Assembly: GCA_016936395.1 (NCBI GenBank) | Contig: JAFGXY010000072.1 | Location: 1 to 49,315, forward strand | Direction: 5' to 3' | Length of the DNA stretch: 49,315 bases | Origin: Paracoccaceae bacterium | GTDB taxonomy: Bacteria; Pseudomonadota; Alphaproteobacteria; Rhodobacterales; Rhodobacteraceae | In this document: positions 25,164 to 34,771 of the stretch, piece after piece | Layout: every line of letters begins with the position of its first letter | Position numbering within the stretch: position 1 is the first letter of the stretch | Translations under genes and position numbers: made by a program | The notes under the pieces: model-generated | Told to the model about the DNA's origin: nothing | The model's database searches: none | The model's input: the letters and a program-made list of their open reading frames with translations, nothing else

Positions 25164-26630
25164 ATGCGCCCCTTCCTGTCCCACCCCTTTGATGATGACA
25201 AGTTGAAGGAAGAGTGCGGGATCTTTGGCGTCATCGGCGTGTCCGATGCGGCCAATTTCACCGCCCTCGGCCTGCATGCCCTGCAACACCGCGGCCAAGA
25301 GGCTGGCGGCATCGTCAGCTATCACCCCGACCACGGCTTCAACTCGGCCCGCCGCTTTGGCTATGTGCGCGACAGCTTCACCAAGGCCGATGTGATGGAC
25401 ACACTGCCGGGCCAGTTGGCAATAGGCCATGTGCGCTATTCCACCGCCGGGTCCAAGGGCGCGACCGCGATCCGCGATGTGCAGCCGTTCTTTGGCGAGT
25501 TCTCGATGGGCGGCTGTGCCATAGCGCACAACGGCAACCTGACCAACGCCACGGCCCTGCGCCGCGAGTTGATCGAGCGTGGCTCGATCTTCCAGTCGTC
25601 ATCCGACAGCGAATGCATCATTCACCTGATGGCGCGGTCAATCCAGAAGAACCTGTCCGAACGCATCAAGGACGCGCTGCGCGCCTGCGAAGGCGCGTTT
25701 TCGGTGGTCGCCATGACCCGCACCAAGCTGATCGGCGTCCGTGACAGCCTTGGCGTGCGCCCGCTGGTGCTGGGCCGGATCTCCGATCACGGCTGGGCGC
25801 TGTCTTCGGAAACCTGTGCACTTGACATCATAGGTGCCGATTTCGTGCGCGAGATCGAGCCCGGCGAAATGGTGGTGATCGAGGGCAACAAGGTGACATC
25901 GACCCGCCCTTTCAACCCGGCCCCTTCGCGCTTTTGCATCTTCGAGCAGGTGTATTTCTCGCGTCCCGACAGCATCATCGGCGGTCGGTCAGTCTATGAA
26001 ACCCGGCACCGGATCGGCGTCGAGCTGGCGCGCGAGGCGCCGGTGGATGGCGATCTGGTCTGTCCGGTGCCCGACTCGGGCACGCCCGCCGCCATCGGCT
26101 ACAGTCAGGAATCGGGCATTCCCTATGCGATGGGGATCATCCGCAACCAATACATGGGCCGCACCTTCATCGAGCCGACCGAGTCAATCCGCAACATGGG
26201 GGTGCGGCTGAAACTGAACGTCAACCGCGCGCTGATCAAGGGCAAGCGGGTGATTTTGGTCGACGATTCGGTCGTTCGCGGCACCACCAGCCGCAAGATC
26301 AAGGACATGATCCTTGAGGCGGGTGCCGCCGAGGTTCACTTCCGCATCGCCTCGCCCCCCACCGCGTGGCCCTGCTTTTACGGCGTCGATACGCCAGAAC
26401 GCTCAAAACTCTTGGCCGCCACCATGTCCGAGGAAGAAATGCGGGTCTGGATCGGGGTGGACAGCCTGAAGTTCATCTCGCTGGATGGGCTTTACCGCGC
26501 GGCGGGGCAAGCCGCGGGCCGCAACCCCACCGCCCCCAAATTCTGCGACGCCTGCTTTTCCGGCGACTATCCGGTCGCGCCGTCGGACAAGATCGCCCAG
26601 GGCTTCGAGATGAAAGCCGCCGCAGAATGA
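25164..26630 (+). CDS. purF: Amidophosphoribosyltransferase
   Basis: PurF (488 residues) makes phosphoribosylamine from PRPP and glutamine, the first step of purine synthesis. An N-terminal propeptide must be removed to expose Cys18 (EECGIFGVIG) as the glutaminase nucleophile. The PRPP motif is VILVDDSVVRGTTSRKI. Four Cys positions match the Bacillus-type [4Fe-4S] ligands: RFCIFE, WPCFYG and the pair CDAC. Thus it is the oxygen-labile, iron-sulfur form. The last codons overlap the start of the broken DUF1801 gene (ATGA). Confidence 0.96.
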   Translation: MRPFLSHPFDDDKLKEECGIFGVIGVSDAANFTALGLHALQHRGQEAGGIVSYHPDHGFNSARRFGYVRDSFTKADVMDTLPGQLAIGHVRYSTAGSKGATAIRDVQPFFGEFSMGGCAIAHNGNLTNATALRRELIERGSIFQSSSDSECIIHLMARSIQKNLSERIKDALRACEGAFSVVAMTRTKLIGVRDSLGVRPLVLGRISDHGWALSSETCALDIIGADFVREIEPGEMVVIEGNKVTSTRPFNPAPSRFCIFEQVYFSRPDSIIGGRSVYETRHRIGVELAREAPVDGDLVCPVPDSGTPAAIGYSQESGIPYAMGIIRNQYMGRTFIEPTESIRNMGVRLKLNVNRALIKGKRVILVDDSVVRGTTSRKIKDMILEAGAAEVHFRIASPPTAWPCFYGVDTPERSKLLAATMSEEEMRVWIGVDSLKFISLDGLYRAAGQAAGRNPTAPKFCDACFSGDYPVAPSDKIAQGFEMKAAAE

Positions 26631-26985
26631 GCATGGGCGTCGCGGCCTATCTTGACGCCCAGCCCCCGAGCAACGCGCCGCCTTGCTCGACCTGCGCGCC
26701 CTGTTGCAAAGCCTGCTGCCGGACCATCCTGAGGTGATGTCCTATGCCATGCCGGGTTTTCGTGCGCCGGGGCCAAAGGGCCGCATGATCGTGGGCTACG
26801 CTGGCTTCGCACATCATCTGGGGCTTTACCCGCATTCCGGCAGCATCCTGCCAAACATCGACTGCGCCCCGTTCAAGACCTCGAAAAGCGCGGTCCTGTT
26901 CACCCCGGCGCGGCCCCTGCCCGCTGATCTTGTCACCACGATTGTCCGGGCGCGGCAGGCCGAGGTCGCGGCCATCCGTCGCTGA
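26627..26985 (+). pseudogene. DUF1801-like protein, interrupted by a -1 frameshift
   Basis: Translation from the ATG at 26627, which overlaps the purF stop, gives MSMGVAAYLDAQPP and then leaves the family pattern and ends at 26737. From 26668 another frame continues with EQRAALLDLRALLQSLLPD and MSYAMPGFRAPGPKG to the TGA at 26983-26985. The parts join perfectly if the run of five C at 26663-26667 had six, giving AQPPEQRAALLD. The product would be about 119 residues, a small protein of the DUF1801 (YdhG-like) fold with GYAGFAHHLGLYPHSGS. It is a recent one-base loss or a sequence error. A shorter product from a downstream start (TTG at 26683) is possible. Confidence 0.75.
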
Positions 26986-27003
26986 TGCCTGATCTTGCCC
27001 TTT

Positions 27004-27032
27004 CCTCTTGGCTGAAATACCCCTGCCGGAGG
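27004..27032 (+). repeat. Dispersed palindromic intergenic repeat, copy 3 (before the SDR gene)
   Basis: CCTCTTGGCTGAAATACCCC (27004-27023) followed by TGCCGGAGG matches the left arm of the copy at 16881. The right arm is absent, so this is a half element. It lies just before the SDR gene, whose ATG is at 27071. Confidence 0.55.
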
Positions 27033-27070
27033 CTCCTGACCCCAGCCCCAATTGCAAAAGGCTTCAGACC

Positions 27071-27721
27071 ATGACCCAGAACATCGCCCTTGTCACCGGT
27101 GCCTCGCGCGGGCTTGGCTCGGCCATCGCCGAACAGCTTGCCCTGCGTGGCTGGCATGTGGTCGCGGTGGCGCGCACCGTGGGCGGGCTGGAAGATCTGG
27201 ATGACCGGGTGAAGAAAGCATCGGCGCCGGGTGCCGTGACGCTGGCCCCGATGGACATTATCGAAGACGATGCGATGCGCCACCTGTGCCGGTCCATCCA
27301 TGACCGCTGGGGCGGGCTGAAATTCTGGGCGCATACCGCGATCAGGGCCGAGTCGCTGACACCCGCCGCCTCGGTTGACATGAAGGATCTGGACGAATCG
27401 GTCGCGGTCAATCTGCGGGCCACCGCGTTCCTGATCACCATGGTGGAACCGCTGCTGCGCGCGGGCAGCGGCACCGCGATGTTCTTTGACGATCCGGTGG
27501 CGACGAAAAAATTCGCGGGCACCTATGGGGCCACCAAGGCCGGCCAGATGGCACTGGCCCGCAACTGGCAGACCGAGACGCGCCGCATCGGCCCGCGTGT
27601 GCTGGTCGAAACCCCACAGCCAATGCCAACGGCGGTGCGGGCGCGGTTCTATCCCAGCGAGGACCGCAGCCCATTGACCGATGCGCGCGACGAGGCCGCG
27701 CGCCTGATCGGGCTTATCTAA
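27071..27721 (+). CDS. SDR family NAD(P)-dependent oxidoreductase
   Basis: This 216-residue Rossmann-fold short-chain dehydrogenase has the nucleotide motif TGASRGLG near residue 10 and the catalytic pair YGATKAG (YxxxK) near 155. The Ser that normally precedes the Tyr by about 13 residues is not evident: the strand reads GTAMFFDDPVATKKFAGTYGATK. The substrate is unknown. The ATG at 27071 gives a standard N terminus; the upstream frame from 27008 runs through a repeat. Its 3' end overlaps the convergent transsulfuration gene by 8 bases. Confidence 0.85.
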   Translation: MTQNIALVTGASRGLGSAIAEQLALRGWHVVAVARTVGGLEDLDDRVKKASAPGAVTLAPMDIIEDDAMRHLCRSIHDRWGGLKFWAHTAIRAESLTPAASVDMKDLDESVAVNLRATAFLITMVEPLLRAGSGTAMFFDDPVATKKFAGTYGATKAGQMALARNWQTETRRIGPRVLVETPQPMPTAVRARFYPSEDRSPLTDARDEAARLIGLI

Positions 27722-28817
27722 GCGCCGCGTCCATCGCTTCCCACAGCGCCTCGGTGGGTTCCACCCCGATCGACAGGCGCACAAAGCCTTCGGGCACGGC
27801 GTCGCCCCAGCGGGCGCGACGCTCGCCCGCCGAATGGGTGCCGCCAAAGCTGGTCGAGCGCACCAGATACGGACAACGTTCCAGAAAGCCCTCGGCCACG
27901 GTGGCGTCTTTCAGCGTCATGCCGATCAGAAAGCCAAAGCCTGCCATCTGCCGCTGCGACGGCGCAAAAGACGGATCATCAGGCAACCCCGGATAGCGCA
28001 GCTTCAGCACCATGGGATGCTCGGCCAACCGCGCCGCGATGACCCCGGCGCTGGCACACATCCGCTCCAGCCGCACCTCCAGCGTCTCAAGGCCGCGATG
28101 CACCAACCACGCCTCCATCGCGCCGGGGGTGGCGCCCGACATCCGCCGCCAGTCGCGCACCCGTGCCATGCGGGCCGGGTCGCGGCCCGCGACATGGCCG
28201 AACAGCGCGTCCGAATGGCCCGCAGGCGCTTTGGTATCTGCCGCCACCACCAGATCGGCGCCAAGGTCGAGCGGGCGCTGCAACAGCGGCGTCATCGTGG
28301 TGTTGTCGACGATCACCACCGCCCCCGCCGCATGGGCGCGCACCACCACATCGGCAATGTCCACCACGTCCAGCCCCGGATTGGACGGCGTCTCCAGATA
28401 GACCACCGCCGCCCCGGTGAAATCGGCCGTGGCATAGTCCAGCGTCGGGATCTGCACCACATCGACCCCCAGCGGGGTCAGGAACCCTTCGCTTAGCACC
28501 CGCGTCACATAGTAGCCATCGGATGGAATGATCACCCGGTCGCCGGTCTTCAAGGTGGCAAACAACGACGCCGCAATCGCCGCCATGCCACTGGGAAAAG
28601 ACAGGCACTCGGCGTCTTCCAACAGCGCAAGCTGCGCCTCCACCGCCTCCCATGTGGGGGTGCCGTTGCGGCCATAGACGAAAGCCGCGCCTTGCACATC
28701 AGGCAGGTGGTAACTGGTCGATGTGGTCAGCGGCAGCGAGATCGGATCGCCCTTCTCCAACCCCGCGCTGCGGTGGTGCAAAAGCCCGGCCAAACGGCGC
28801 TGCATGTCGGTGTCCAT
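27714..28817 (-). CDS. PLP-dependent transsulfuration enzyme (cystathionine gamma-lyase/beta-lyase family)
   Basis: This 367-residue Cys/Met-metabolism enzyme has fold-type I features: SFPSGMAAI near residue 73, YLETPSNPGLDVVDI near 140, the PLP-pyridine Asp171 in VIVDNT, and the Schiff-base Lys196 in ADTKAPAGHSD. The C-terminal RSTSFGGTHS carries the substrate-binding residues. It would cleave or form cystathionine-type thioethers. Reaction direction (MetC, MetB or CGL) cannot be fixed by motif reading. The start at 28817 follows GGGGGTAGG on the minus strand. Confidence 0.88.
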   Translation of the reverse strand: MDTDMQRRLAGLLHHRSAGLEKGDPISLPLTTSTSYHLPDVQGAAFVYGRNGTPTWEAVEAQLALLEDAECLSFPSGMAAIAASLFATLKTGDRVIIPSDGYYVTRVLSEGFLTPLGVDVVQIPTLDYATADFTGAAVVYLETPSNPGLDVVDIADVVVRAHAAGAVVIVDNTTMTPLLQRPLDLGADLVVAADTKAPAGHSDALFGHVAGRDPARMARVRDWRRMSGATPGAMEAWLVHRGLETLEVRLERMCASAGVIAARLAEHPMVLKLRYPGLPDDPSFAPSQRQMAGFGFLIGMTLKDATVAEGFLERCPYLVRSTSFGGTHSAGERRARWGDAVPEGFVRLSIGVEPTEALWEAMDAALR

Positions 28818-29048
28818 GACCTACCCCCTTGTTTTTGTGCAAGGGACAATCGGTTAGTGACTGGGGATTGGCAAGGGTGTGAATTGGAGAGGCTGAAAAC
28901 GATGGAAGACGGCTTGGAGCCTGAAGCGGACGGTCGGCAAAGCTGAAAGAGGGGAGCGCCTGACCGCCGGGTGGGCGCACCAACAGAAGTTCTGGGCGCT
29001 TTATGGTTCAACCACTTCCCACCGAAGTTCTGCTCGAGACGTTAAAAT

Positions 29049-29168
29049 AGCGCCCGCCCGAGGGGGGTGACGAGCGTAAAGAAATCTTCCAGTGGAAGAT
29101 TTCCGCGAAGAACGCCCGGCCCGTGGCCGGGCCGGGAGGCGGGCGCTGCCCGGCGGCGCTAAAGCGCC
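29049..29168. repeat. Nested multi-hairpin element in a 490-base intergenic region
   Basis: The gap 28818-29306 has no convincing gene. Its centre is highly structured. AGCGCCCGCC (29049-29058) pairs perfectly with GGCGGGCGCT (29138-29147) and encloses two hairpins. One is GAAATCTTCC-AGT-GGAAGATTTC (29081-29103). The other is CCCGGCC-CGT-GGCCGGG (29115-29131). Just outside lies GGCGCT-AA-AGCGCC (29155-29168). On the minus strand the closing stem is followed by ATTTTAAC. It may be an RNA element, a protein-binding palindrome set or a dispersed repeat. The outer parts of the gap (28818-29040, 29169-29250) show little except a small CCCTTG/CAAGGG hairpin near 28830. Confidence 0.55.
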
Positions 29169-29254
29169 TTGATGCAGGGCGAAAGCAAGAAAAGGACTGC
29201 GTCCGCTTCGTCCCGCAGAGCAGCCATTCTTGGGACCAAACAGGTCGGCCAAGC

Positions 29255-29283
29255 AAAAAGCCCCCGCAGAGACCTGCGGGAGC
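29255..29283 (-). terminator. Intrinsic terminator of the cyclophilin genes
   Basis: On the minus strand GCTCCCGCAG pairs with CTGCGGGGGC (one mismatch) around a 4-base loop and is followed by TTTTT. It lies 24 bases past the stop of the last cyclophilin gene. Confidence 0.8.
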
Positions 29284-29306
29284 CATTCTTTCGCACATCG
29301 TGCCGA

Positions 29307-29918
29307 TCACTCGGCCACAGTGACTTTCGCCATCCGGTCGGGATCATTGACCTCGCCGTTGCTGCCTTCGCCTTTTTTGATCGCGTCAACCACGTCCATG
29401 CCCGACACTACGCGGCCGACCACGGTATATTGCCCGTCAAGGAACGGGCCAGGGGCGAACATGATGAAGAACTGGCTGTTGGCGCTGTTGGGGTCGCTGC
29501 TGCGGGCCATGCCGACCACGCCACGATCAAAGCTGATCTGCGAGAACTCGGCGGCAATGTCGGGCAAGGATGATCCGCCCATGCCCGCGCGCCCGGTATC
29601 GCCCCCTGCCTTGCCGAATTGCACGTCGCCGGTCTGCGCCATGAAGCCGTCGATCACCCGGTGAAACACCACGTCATCATACTGGCCTTCGCGGGCCAGG
29701 GCGGTGATCTGCGCCACATGTGCCGGGGCCACATCCGGCAGCAGGTCGATGACGATCTGACCATTGGCCAGGCCCGCGACATCGATCACGAGGTTCGGGC
29801 CGGGGCCATCTTCGGCCTGCGCCATCACCGGACCTGCCATCTGGCTGATCGCATATCCACCCACAAGGGCCACCCCCAGGGCGAAGACGCCGCCAGCAAT
29901 GAAACGATCACGCGACAT
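29307..29918 (-). CDS. Peptidyl-prolyl cis-trans isomerase (cyclophilin), exported or membrane-anchored
   Basis: This 203-residue cyclophilin has an N-terminal hydrophobic segment (FIAGGVFALGVALVGGYAISQMAG) that is a signal peptide or anchor, so it acts in the periplasm. The cyclophilin core is clear: VFHRVIDGFMAQTGDVQFGKAGG with the catalytic Arg, then GMARSSDPNSANSQFFIMFAPGPFLDGQYTVVGRV. It overlaps the cytoplasmic paralogue upstream by 11 bases and shares the terminator at 29255. Confidence 0.93.
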   Translation of the reverse strand: MSRDRFIAGGVFALGVALVGGYAISQMAGPVMAQAEDGPGPNLVIDVAGLANGQIVIDLLPDVAPAHVAQITALAREGQYDDVVFHRVIDGFMAQTGDVQFGKAGGDTGRAGMGGSSLPDIAAEFSQISFDRGVVGMARSSDPNSANSQFFIMFAPGPFLDGQYTVVGRVVSGMDVVDAIKKGEGSNGEVNDPDRMAKVTVAE

Positions 29919-30417
29919 CGGCAGCCACCCGCACGGTGATCATGCGATCGGGGTTTGCCGGCGGCTCGCCACGGGCGATCTTGTCGACATGCTCCATCCC
30001 CGACAGCACCCGGCCATAGACGGTGTATTGCCCGTTCAGGAAATGGTTGTCGGCAAAGTTGATGAAGAACTGGCTGTTGGCGCTGTTCGGGCTGGACGAG
30101 CGTGCCGCGCCAATGGTGCCACGGTCATGCGGCAGCTTGGAGAATTCCGCCGGAAGGTCGGGCATGTCCGACCCGCCGGTGCCCGCGCGGCGCAAATTGA
30201 AGCCCTTTTCCATGTTGCCATTGGCCACATCGCCGGTCTGCGCCATGAAGCCGTTGATCACCCGGTGGAAACAGACGTCGTCATAGGCCTTGGCGCGGGC
30301 GAGTTCCTTCATCCGGGCGGTATGCTTGGGGGCCACATCAGCCAACAGCTCAATCACCACTTCGCCGTCTTTCAGTGTCAGGATGATGGTGTTTTCGGGG
30401 TCTTTGATCTCGGCCAT
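29908..30417 (-). CDS. ppiB: Peptidyl-prolyl cis-trans isomerase (cyclophilin), cytoplasmic
   Basis: This 169-residue cyclophilin has no signal peptide. The catalytic region CFHRVINGFMAQTGDVANGN and the SNSQFF-type core SSSPNSANSQFFINFADNHFLNGQYTVYGRVLSGM are intact. It is the first gene of a two-gene minus-strand unit with the exported copy. The two proteins share long stretches, which suggests tandem duplication followed by retargeting of one copy. Confidence 0.93.
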   Translation of the reverse strand: MAEIKDPENTIILTLKDGEVVIELLADVAPKHTARMKELARAKAYDDVCFHRVINGFMAQTGDVANGNMEKGFNLRRAGTGGSDMPDLPAEFSKLPHDRGTIGAARSSSPNSANSQFFINFADNHFLNGQYTVYGRVLSGMEHVDKIARGEPPANPDRMITVRVAADVA

Positions 30418-30558
30418 GCGGCAGGCTCCTTCGGGTTTTCCTGTCGCCCAACCTAGTCACCAAGGCGGCGCATGAAAAGAGGCAAAGCCGCGCATCGCAG
30501 TTGACGCGCAGGCCGTTCCAGAGGAAACCAAGGCAACACAACCACGCAGGAGGCCGAA

Positions 30559-31749
<1,191 letters not shown>

Positions 31750-31787
31750 TCCCCCGGCGGCAGGCCGCCCATGATGGCGGAATGTAT

Positions 31788-31819
31788 AGGGATTTCCCCG
31801 TTTTGGGGGATTCCCTTTG
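31788..31819 (+). terminator. Probable terminator after pgk
   Basis: AGGGATTTCCCC (31788-31799) pairs with GGGGGATTCCCT (31805-31816) with a single mismatch and a GTTTT loop. It is followed by TTG, a short T run. It lies between pgk and the ftsB-like gene. Confidence 0.5.
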
Positions 31820-31880
31820 CCTATCGGATGTGTCATGTTTTGATCAAGGTTCCGGTCAACCGGACAGCAGAGGCACACAG

Positions 31881-32183
31881 ATGACAGCAGCAGGCACCCG
31901 ACCCGCGATTGGCGGCATCGTTTACCTGATCCTTGCGGTGATGCTGGGGGGCTATTTTGCCTTTGCCGCCGTGCAGGGCGACTACGGCGTGCTCCGCCAA
32001 GTGCAGATCCGCGCCGAGGCGCAGGCCTTGCGCGCCGAACGCGACCTGCTTTACGCCGAATTGTCGCGTATGACCAACCTGACCACCCGCCTGTCTGACC
32101 GTTTTCTGGACACCGACCTGCTCGACGAACAGGTCCGCGACGTGCTGGGCTATATCCGCGCCGACGAGATCGTCATTCGCTAA
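31881..32183 (+). CDS. ftsB: FtsB/DivIC-like septum formation initiator
   Basis: This 100-residue bitopic protein has a short cytoplasmic N terminus, one membrane helix (GGIVYLILAVMLGGYFAFAAV), then a coiled-coil segment (QVQIRAEAQALRAERDLLYAELSRMTNLTTRLSD) and a conserved tail with LDEQVRDVLGYIRADEIVIR. This is the layout of FtsB, which joins FtsL and FtsQ in the divisome. The ATG at 31881 is right for the helix; an in-frame upstream extension has no such pattern. The position before pdhA resembles other bacteria in which ftsB-like genes neighbour glycolytic genes. Confidence 0.85.
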   Translation: MTAAGTRPAIGGIVYLILAVMLGGYFAFAAVQGDYGVLRQVQIRAEAQALRAERDLLYAELSRMTNLTTRLSDRFLDTDLLDEQVRDVLGYIRADEIVIR

Positions 32184-32208
32184 GGTTTACGTCCTTTTGT
32201 AGCCAGCA

Positions 32209-32229
32209 CCCCGCTTTGGCGGGGCCTTT
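32209..32229 (+). terminator. Terminator after the ftsB-like gene
   Basis: CCCCGC (32209-32214) and GCGGGG (32219-32224) form a 6-bp stem around TTTG, followed by CCTTTTG. It separates the ftsB transcript from pdhA. Confidence 0.65.
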
Positions 32230-32271
32230 TGCGCTGCGTGGTTGACGCAAGAAATTCATGCAACTTTTGTT

Positions 32272-32300
32272 TTGCCCCTGATTTCTCGTTACGCTATGAA
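32272..32300 (+). promoter_or_regulatory. Candidate promoter of the pdh operon
   Basis: TTGCCC (32272-32277), 17 bases, then TATGAA (32295-32300), ending 72 bases before pdhA. A second -35-like TTGACG at 32242 has no good -10 partner. The region 32240-32330 is noticeably AT-richer than the surroundings, as expected for a promoter. Confidence 0.5.
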
Positions 32301-32372
32301 TGGTTTAAGGTTAAACTATCTACGTTGCCAACTTTCTGCCCCACCTTTCGCCACCGACGGGAGATTGCCACC

Positions 32373-33362
32373 ATGGTCGCCAAGAAGCCAGCCGATAGGC
32401 CGAATGCCTCGAAGGAAGACTTGCTCAAGTATTACCGCGAAATGCTTCTGATTCGACGGTTTGAGGAGAAGGCGGGCCAGCTTTATGGCATGGGCCTGAT
32501 CGGCGGGTTCTGTCACCTGTATATCGGGCAAGAGGCGGTGGTTGTCGGGCTGGAGGCTGTGGCCAAGGACGGCGACAAGCGCATCACCAGCTATCGTGAC
32601 CACGGCCACATGCTGGCCTGTGGCATGGACCCCAAGGGCGTGATGGCCGAATTGACCGGGCGCAGCGGCGGCTATTCCAAGGGCAAGGGTGGCAGCATGC
32701 ACATGTTCTCGAAGGACCGCCATTTCTATGGTGGCCACGGCATTGTCGGCGCGCAGGTGCCCTTGGGGGCGGGGCTGGCCTTTGCCGACAAGTATCTGGG
32801 CAATGACAACGTGACCTTCACCTATTTCGGAGACGGCGCTGCCAATCAGGGCCAGGTCTATGAGACCTACAACATGGCCGAGTTGTGGAACCTGCCGGTG
32901 GTTTTCGTGATCGAAAACAACCAGTATGCCATGGGCACCAGCATGAAACGGTCAACCAAGTCGCCCTCGATGTGGGAACGCGGTGCCGCCTATGGCATCC
33001 AGGGCGAGGCGGTTGATGGCATGGACGTGCTGGCGGTGAAGGCTGCGGGCGAAAAGGCGGTGGCCACCTGCCGCGCCGGCGATGGCCCGTATATTCTGGA
33101 AATGATGACCTATCGCTATCGCGGCCATTCGATGTCGGACCCGGCGAAATACCGCACCCGCGAGGAGGTGGACAAGATGCGCAGCGAAAAGGACGCCATC
33201 GACCATGTCCGCGATCTGCTGCTGCAAGGCGGGCTGGCGTCCGAGGACGACCTGAAGACCATCGACAAGGACATCAAGGCCCGCGTCAATGAGGCCGCCG
33301 AATTCGCCAAAGACAGCCCGGAGCCGCCGCTGGCGGACCTCTGGACCGACATCTACGCCTGA
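32373..33362 (+). CDS. pdhA: Pyruvate dehydrogenase E1 component, alpha subunit
   Basis: PdhA (329 residues) binds thiamine diphosphate and with PdhB decarboxylates pyruvate. The TPP/Mg motif is YFGDGAANQGQVYETYNMAELWNLPVVFVIENN near residue 150. The phosphorylation-loop-like YRYRGHSMSDPAKYRTREEV is conserved. The ATG at 32373 gives the usual N terminus MVAKKPADRPNASKEDLLKYYREMLLIRRFEEKAGQLYGMG; the longer frame from 32229 begins inside the terminator/promoter region. Confidence 0.96.
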   Translation: MVAKKPADRPNASKEDLLKYYREMLLIRRFEEKAGQLYGMGLIGGFCHLYIGQEAVVVGLEAVAKDGDKRITSYRDHGHMLACGMDPKGVMAELTGRSGGYSKGKGGSMHMFSKDRHFYGGHGIVGAQVPLGAGLAFADKYLGNDNVTFTYFGDGAANQGQVYETYNMAELWNLPVVFVIENNQYAMGTSMKRSTKSPSMWERGAAYGIQGEAVDGMDVLAVKAAGEKAVATCRAGDGPYILEMMTYRYRGHSMSDPAKYRTREEVDKMRSEKDAIDHVRDLLLQGGLASEDDLKTIDKDIKARVNEAAEFAKDSPEPPLADLWTDIYA

Positions 33363-33377
33363 CGGGGGGACCGACAC

Positions 33378-34760
33378 ATGGCAACCGAAGTATTGATGCC
33401 CGCCCTGTCGCCCACGATGGAAGAAGGCACGCTGGCGAAGTGGCTGGTGAAAGAGGGTGACAAGGTCAAATCCGGTCAAATCCTGGCCGAGATCGAAACC
33501 GACAAGGCGACGATGGAATTCGAGGCGGTCGATGATGGCATCATCGGCACATTGCTGATCGCCGAAGGCAGCGCCGGGGTAAAGGTCAACACCCCCATCG
33601 CGACGCTGCTGGAAGACGGCGAGGCCGCCCCAACGGCACCGCGCGCAGCCCCTGCTGCCGCGAAACCTGCAGCGCCTGCAAGCGACGCGGCACCGATGGC
33701 TGCTCCGGCCATCGCAACCGCGCCCCCCGCCCCCGTCGCGGCAAAAGGCTGGCCGCACGCCGATCTGCCCGAAGGCCCGACCAAGACCATGACGGTGCGC
33801 GAGGCCCTGCGCGAGGCGATGGCCGAAGAAATGCGCCGCGACCCCAACGTGTTCCTGATGGGCGAGGAAGTCGGCGAATACCAGGGGGCTTACAAGATCA
33901 GCCAAGGCCTGCTGGACGAATTCGGCGCCAAGCGGGTGGTTGACACCCCGATCACCGAACACGGTTTTGCCGGCATCGCGGTGGGGGCAAGCTGGGGCGG
34001 CCTGCGCCCGATCGTTGAATTCATGACCTTCAACTTCGCCATGCAGGCCATTGACCACATTATCAATTCTGCTGCGAAGACATTGTACATGTCGGGCGGC
34101 CAGATGGGCAGCCCGATGGTGTTTCGCGGCCCCAACGGCGCCGCCGCCCGGGTGGGCGCGCAGCACTCTCAGGACTATGCCGCCTGGTATTCCGCCATTC
34201 CGGGGCTGAAGGTCTGCATGCCCTATTCGGCGGCAGACGCCAAGGGCCTGCTGAAAACCGCGATCCGCGATCCGAACCCGGTGATTTTCCTTGAAAACGA
34301 AATCCTTTACGGCCGGTCATTCGAAGTGCCCACCGACCCCGATTTCACCATTCCGCTTGGCAAGGCATCCATCCTGCGCGAGGGCAGCGATGTCACCATC
34401 GTGTCGTTCAGCATCGGCCTGACCTATGCGCTGCAAGCCGCTGAAATCCTTGCAAAAGATGGCATAAGCGCCGAGGTGGTCAACCTGCGCACCCTGCGCC
34501 CGATCGACTATGACACCGTGCTTGCCTCGGTGATGAAAACCAACCGCTGCGTCACGGTCGAGGAAGGTTTCCCGGTAGGCTCGATCGGCGATCATCTGGC
34601 CTCCACCATCATGCAGCGCGCGTTCGACCATCTGGACGCGCCGGTGGTCACCTGCACCGGCAAGGATGTGCCGATGCCCTATGCCGCCAACCTTGAAAAG
34701 CTGGCCTTGACGACGACCGCCGAAGTGGTCGCCGCCGTCAAATCCGTCTGCTACCGGTAA
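33378..34760 (+). CDS. pdhB: Pyruvate dehydrogenase E1 beta subunit with N-terminal lipoyl domain
   Basis: This 460-residue protein is a fusion. Residues 1-82 form a lipoyl domain with the attachment Lys in ETDKATMEF. An Ala/Pro-rich linker (about 83-122) follows. The rest is the E1-beta chain, from [37 protein letters not shown] to the transketolase C-domain. The fusion is characteristic of alphaproteobacteria. Its lipoyl domain is nearly the same as that of PdhC. It starts 15 bases after pdhA. Confidence 0.96.
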   Translation: MATEVLMPALSPTMEEGTLAKWLVKEGDKVKSGQILAEIETDKATMEFEAVDDGIIGTLLIAEGSAGVKVNTPIATLLEDGEAAPTAPRAAPAAAKPAAPASDAAPMAAPAIATAPPAPVAAKGWPHADLPEGPTKTMTVREALREAMAEEMRRDPNVFLMGEEVGEYQGAYKISQGLLDEFGAKRVVDTPITEHGFAGIAVGASWGGLRPIVEFMTFNFAMQAIDHIINSAAKTLYMSGGQMGSPMVFRGPNGAAARVGAQHSQDYAAWYSAIPGLKVCMPYSAADAKGLLKTAIRDPNPVIFLENEILYGRSFEVPTDPDFTIPLGKASILREGSDVTIVSFSIGLTYALQAAEILAKDGISAEVVNLRTLRPIDYDTVLASVMKTNRCVTVEEGFPVGSIGDHLASTIMQRAFDHLDAPVVTCTGKDVPMPYAANLEKLALTTTAEVVAAVKSVCYR

Positions 34761-34771
34761 AGGGGGGCACC

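Noticed and set aside
28870..29260. Short open frames in the 490-base gap
   Set aside because: All are Arg/Pro/Ser-rich without ribosome sites or domains and run through the hairpin element.
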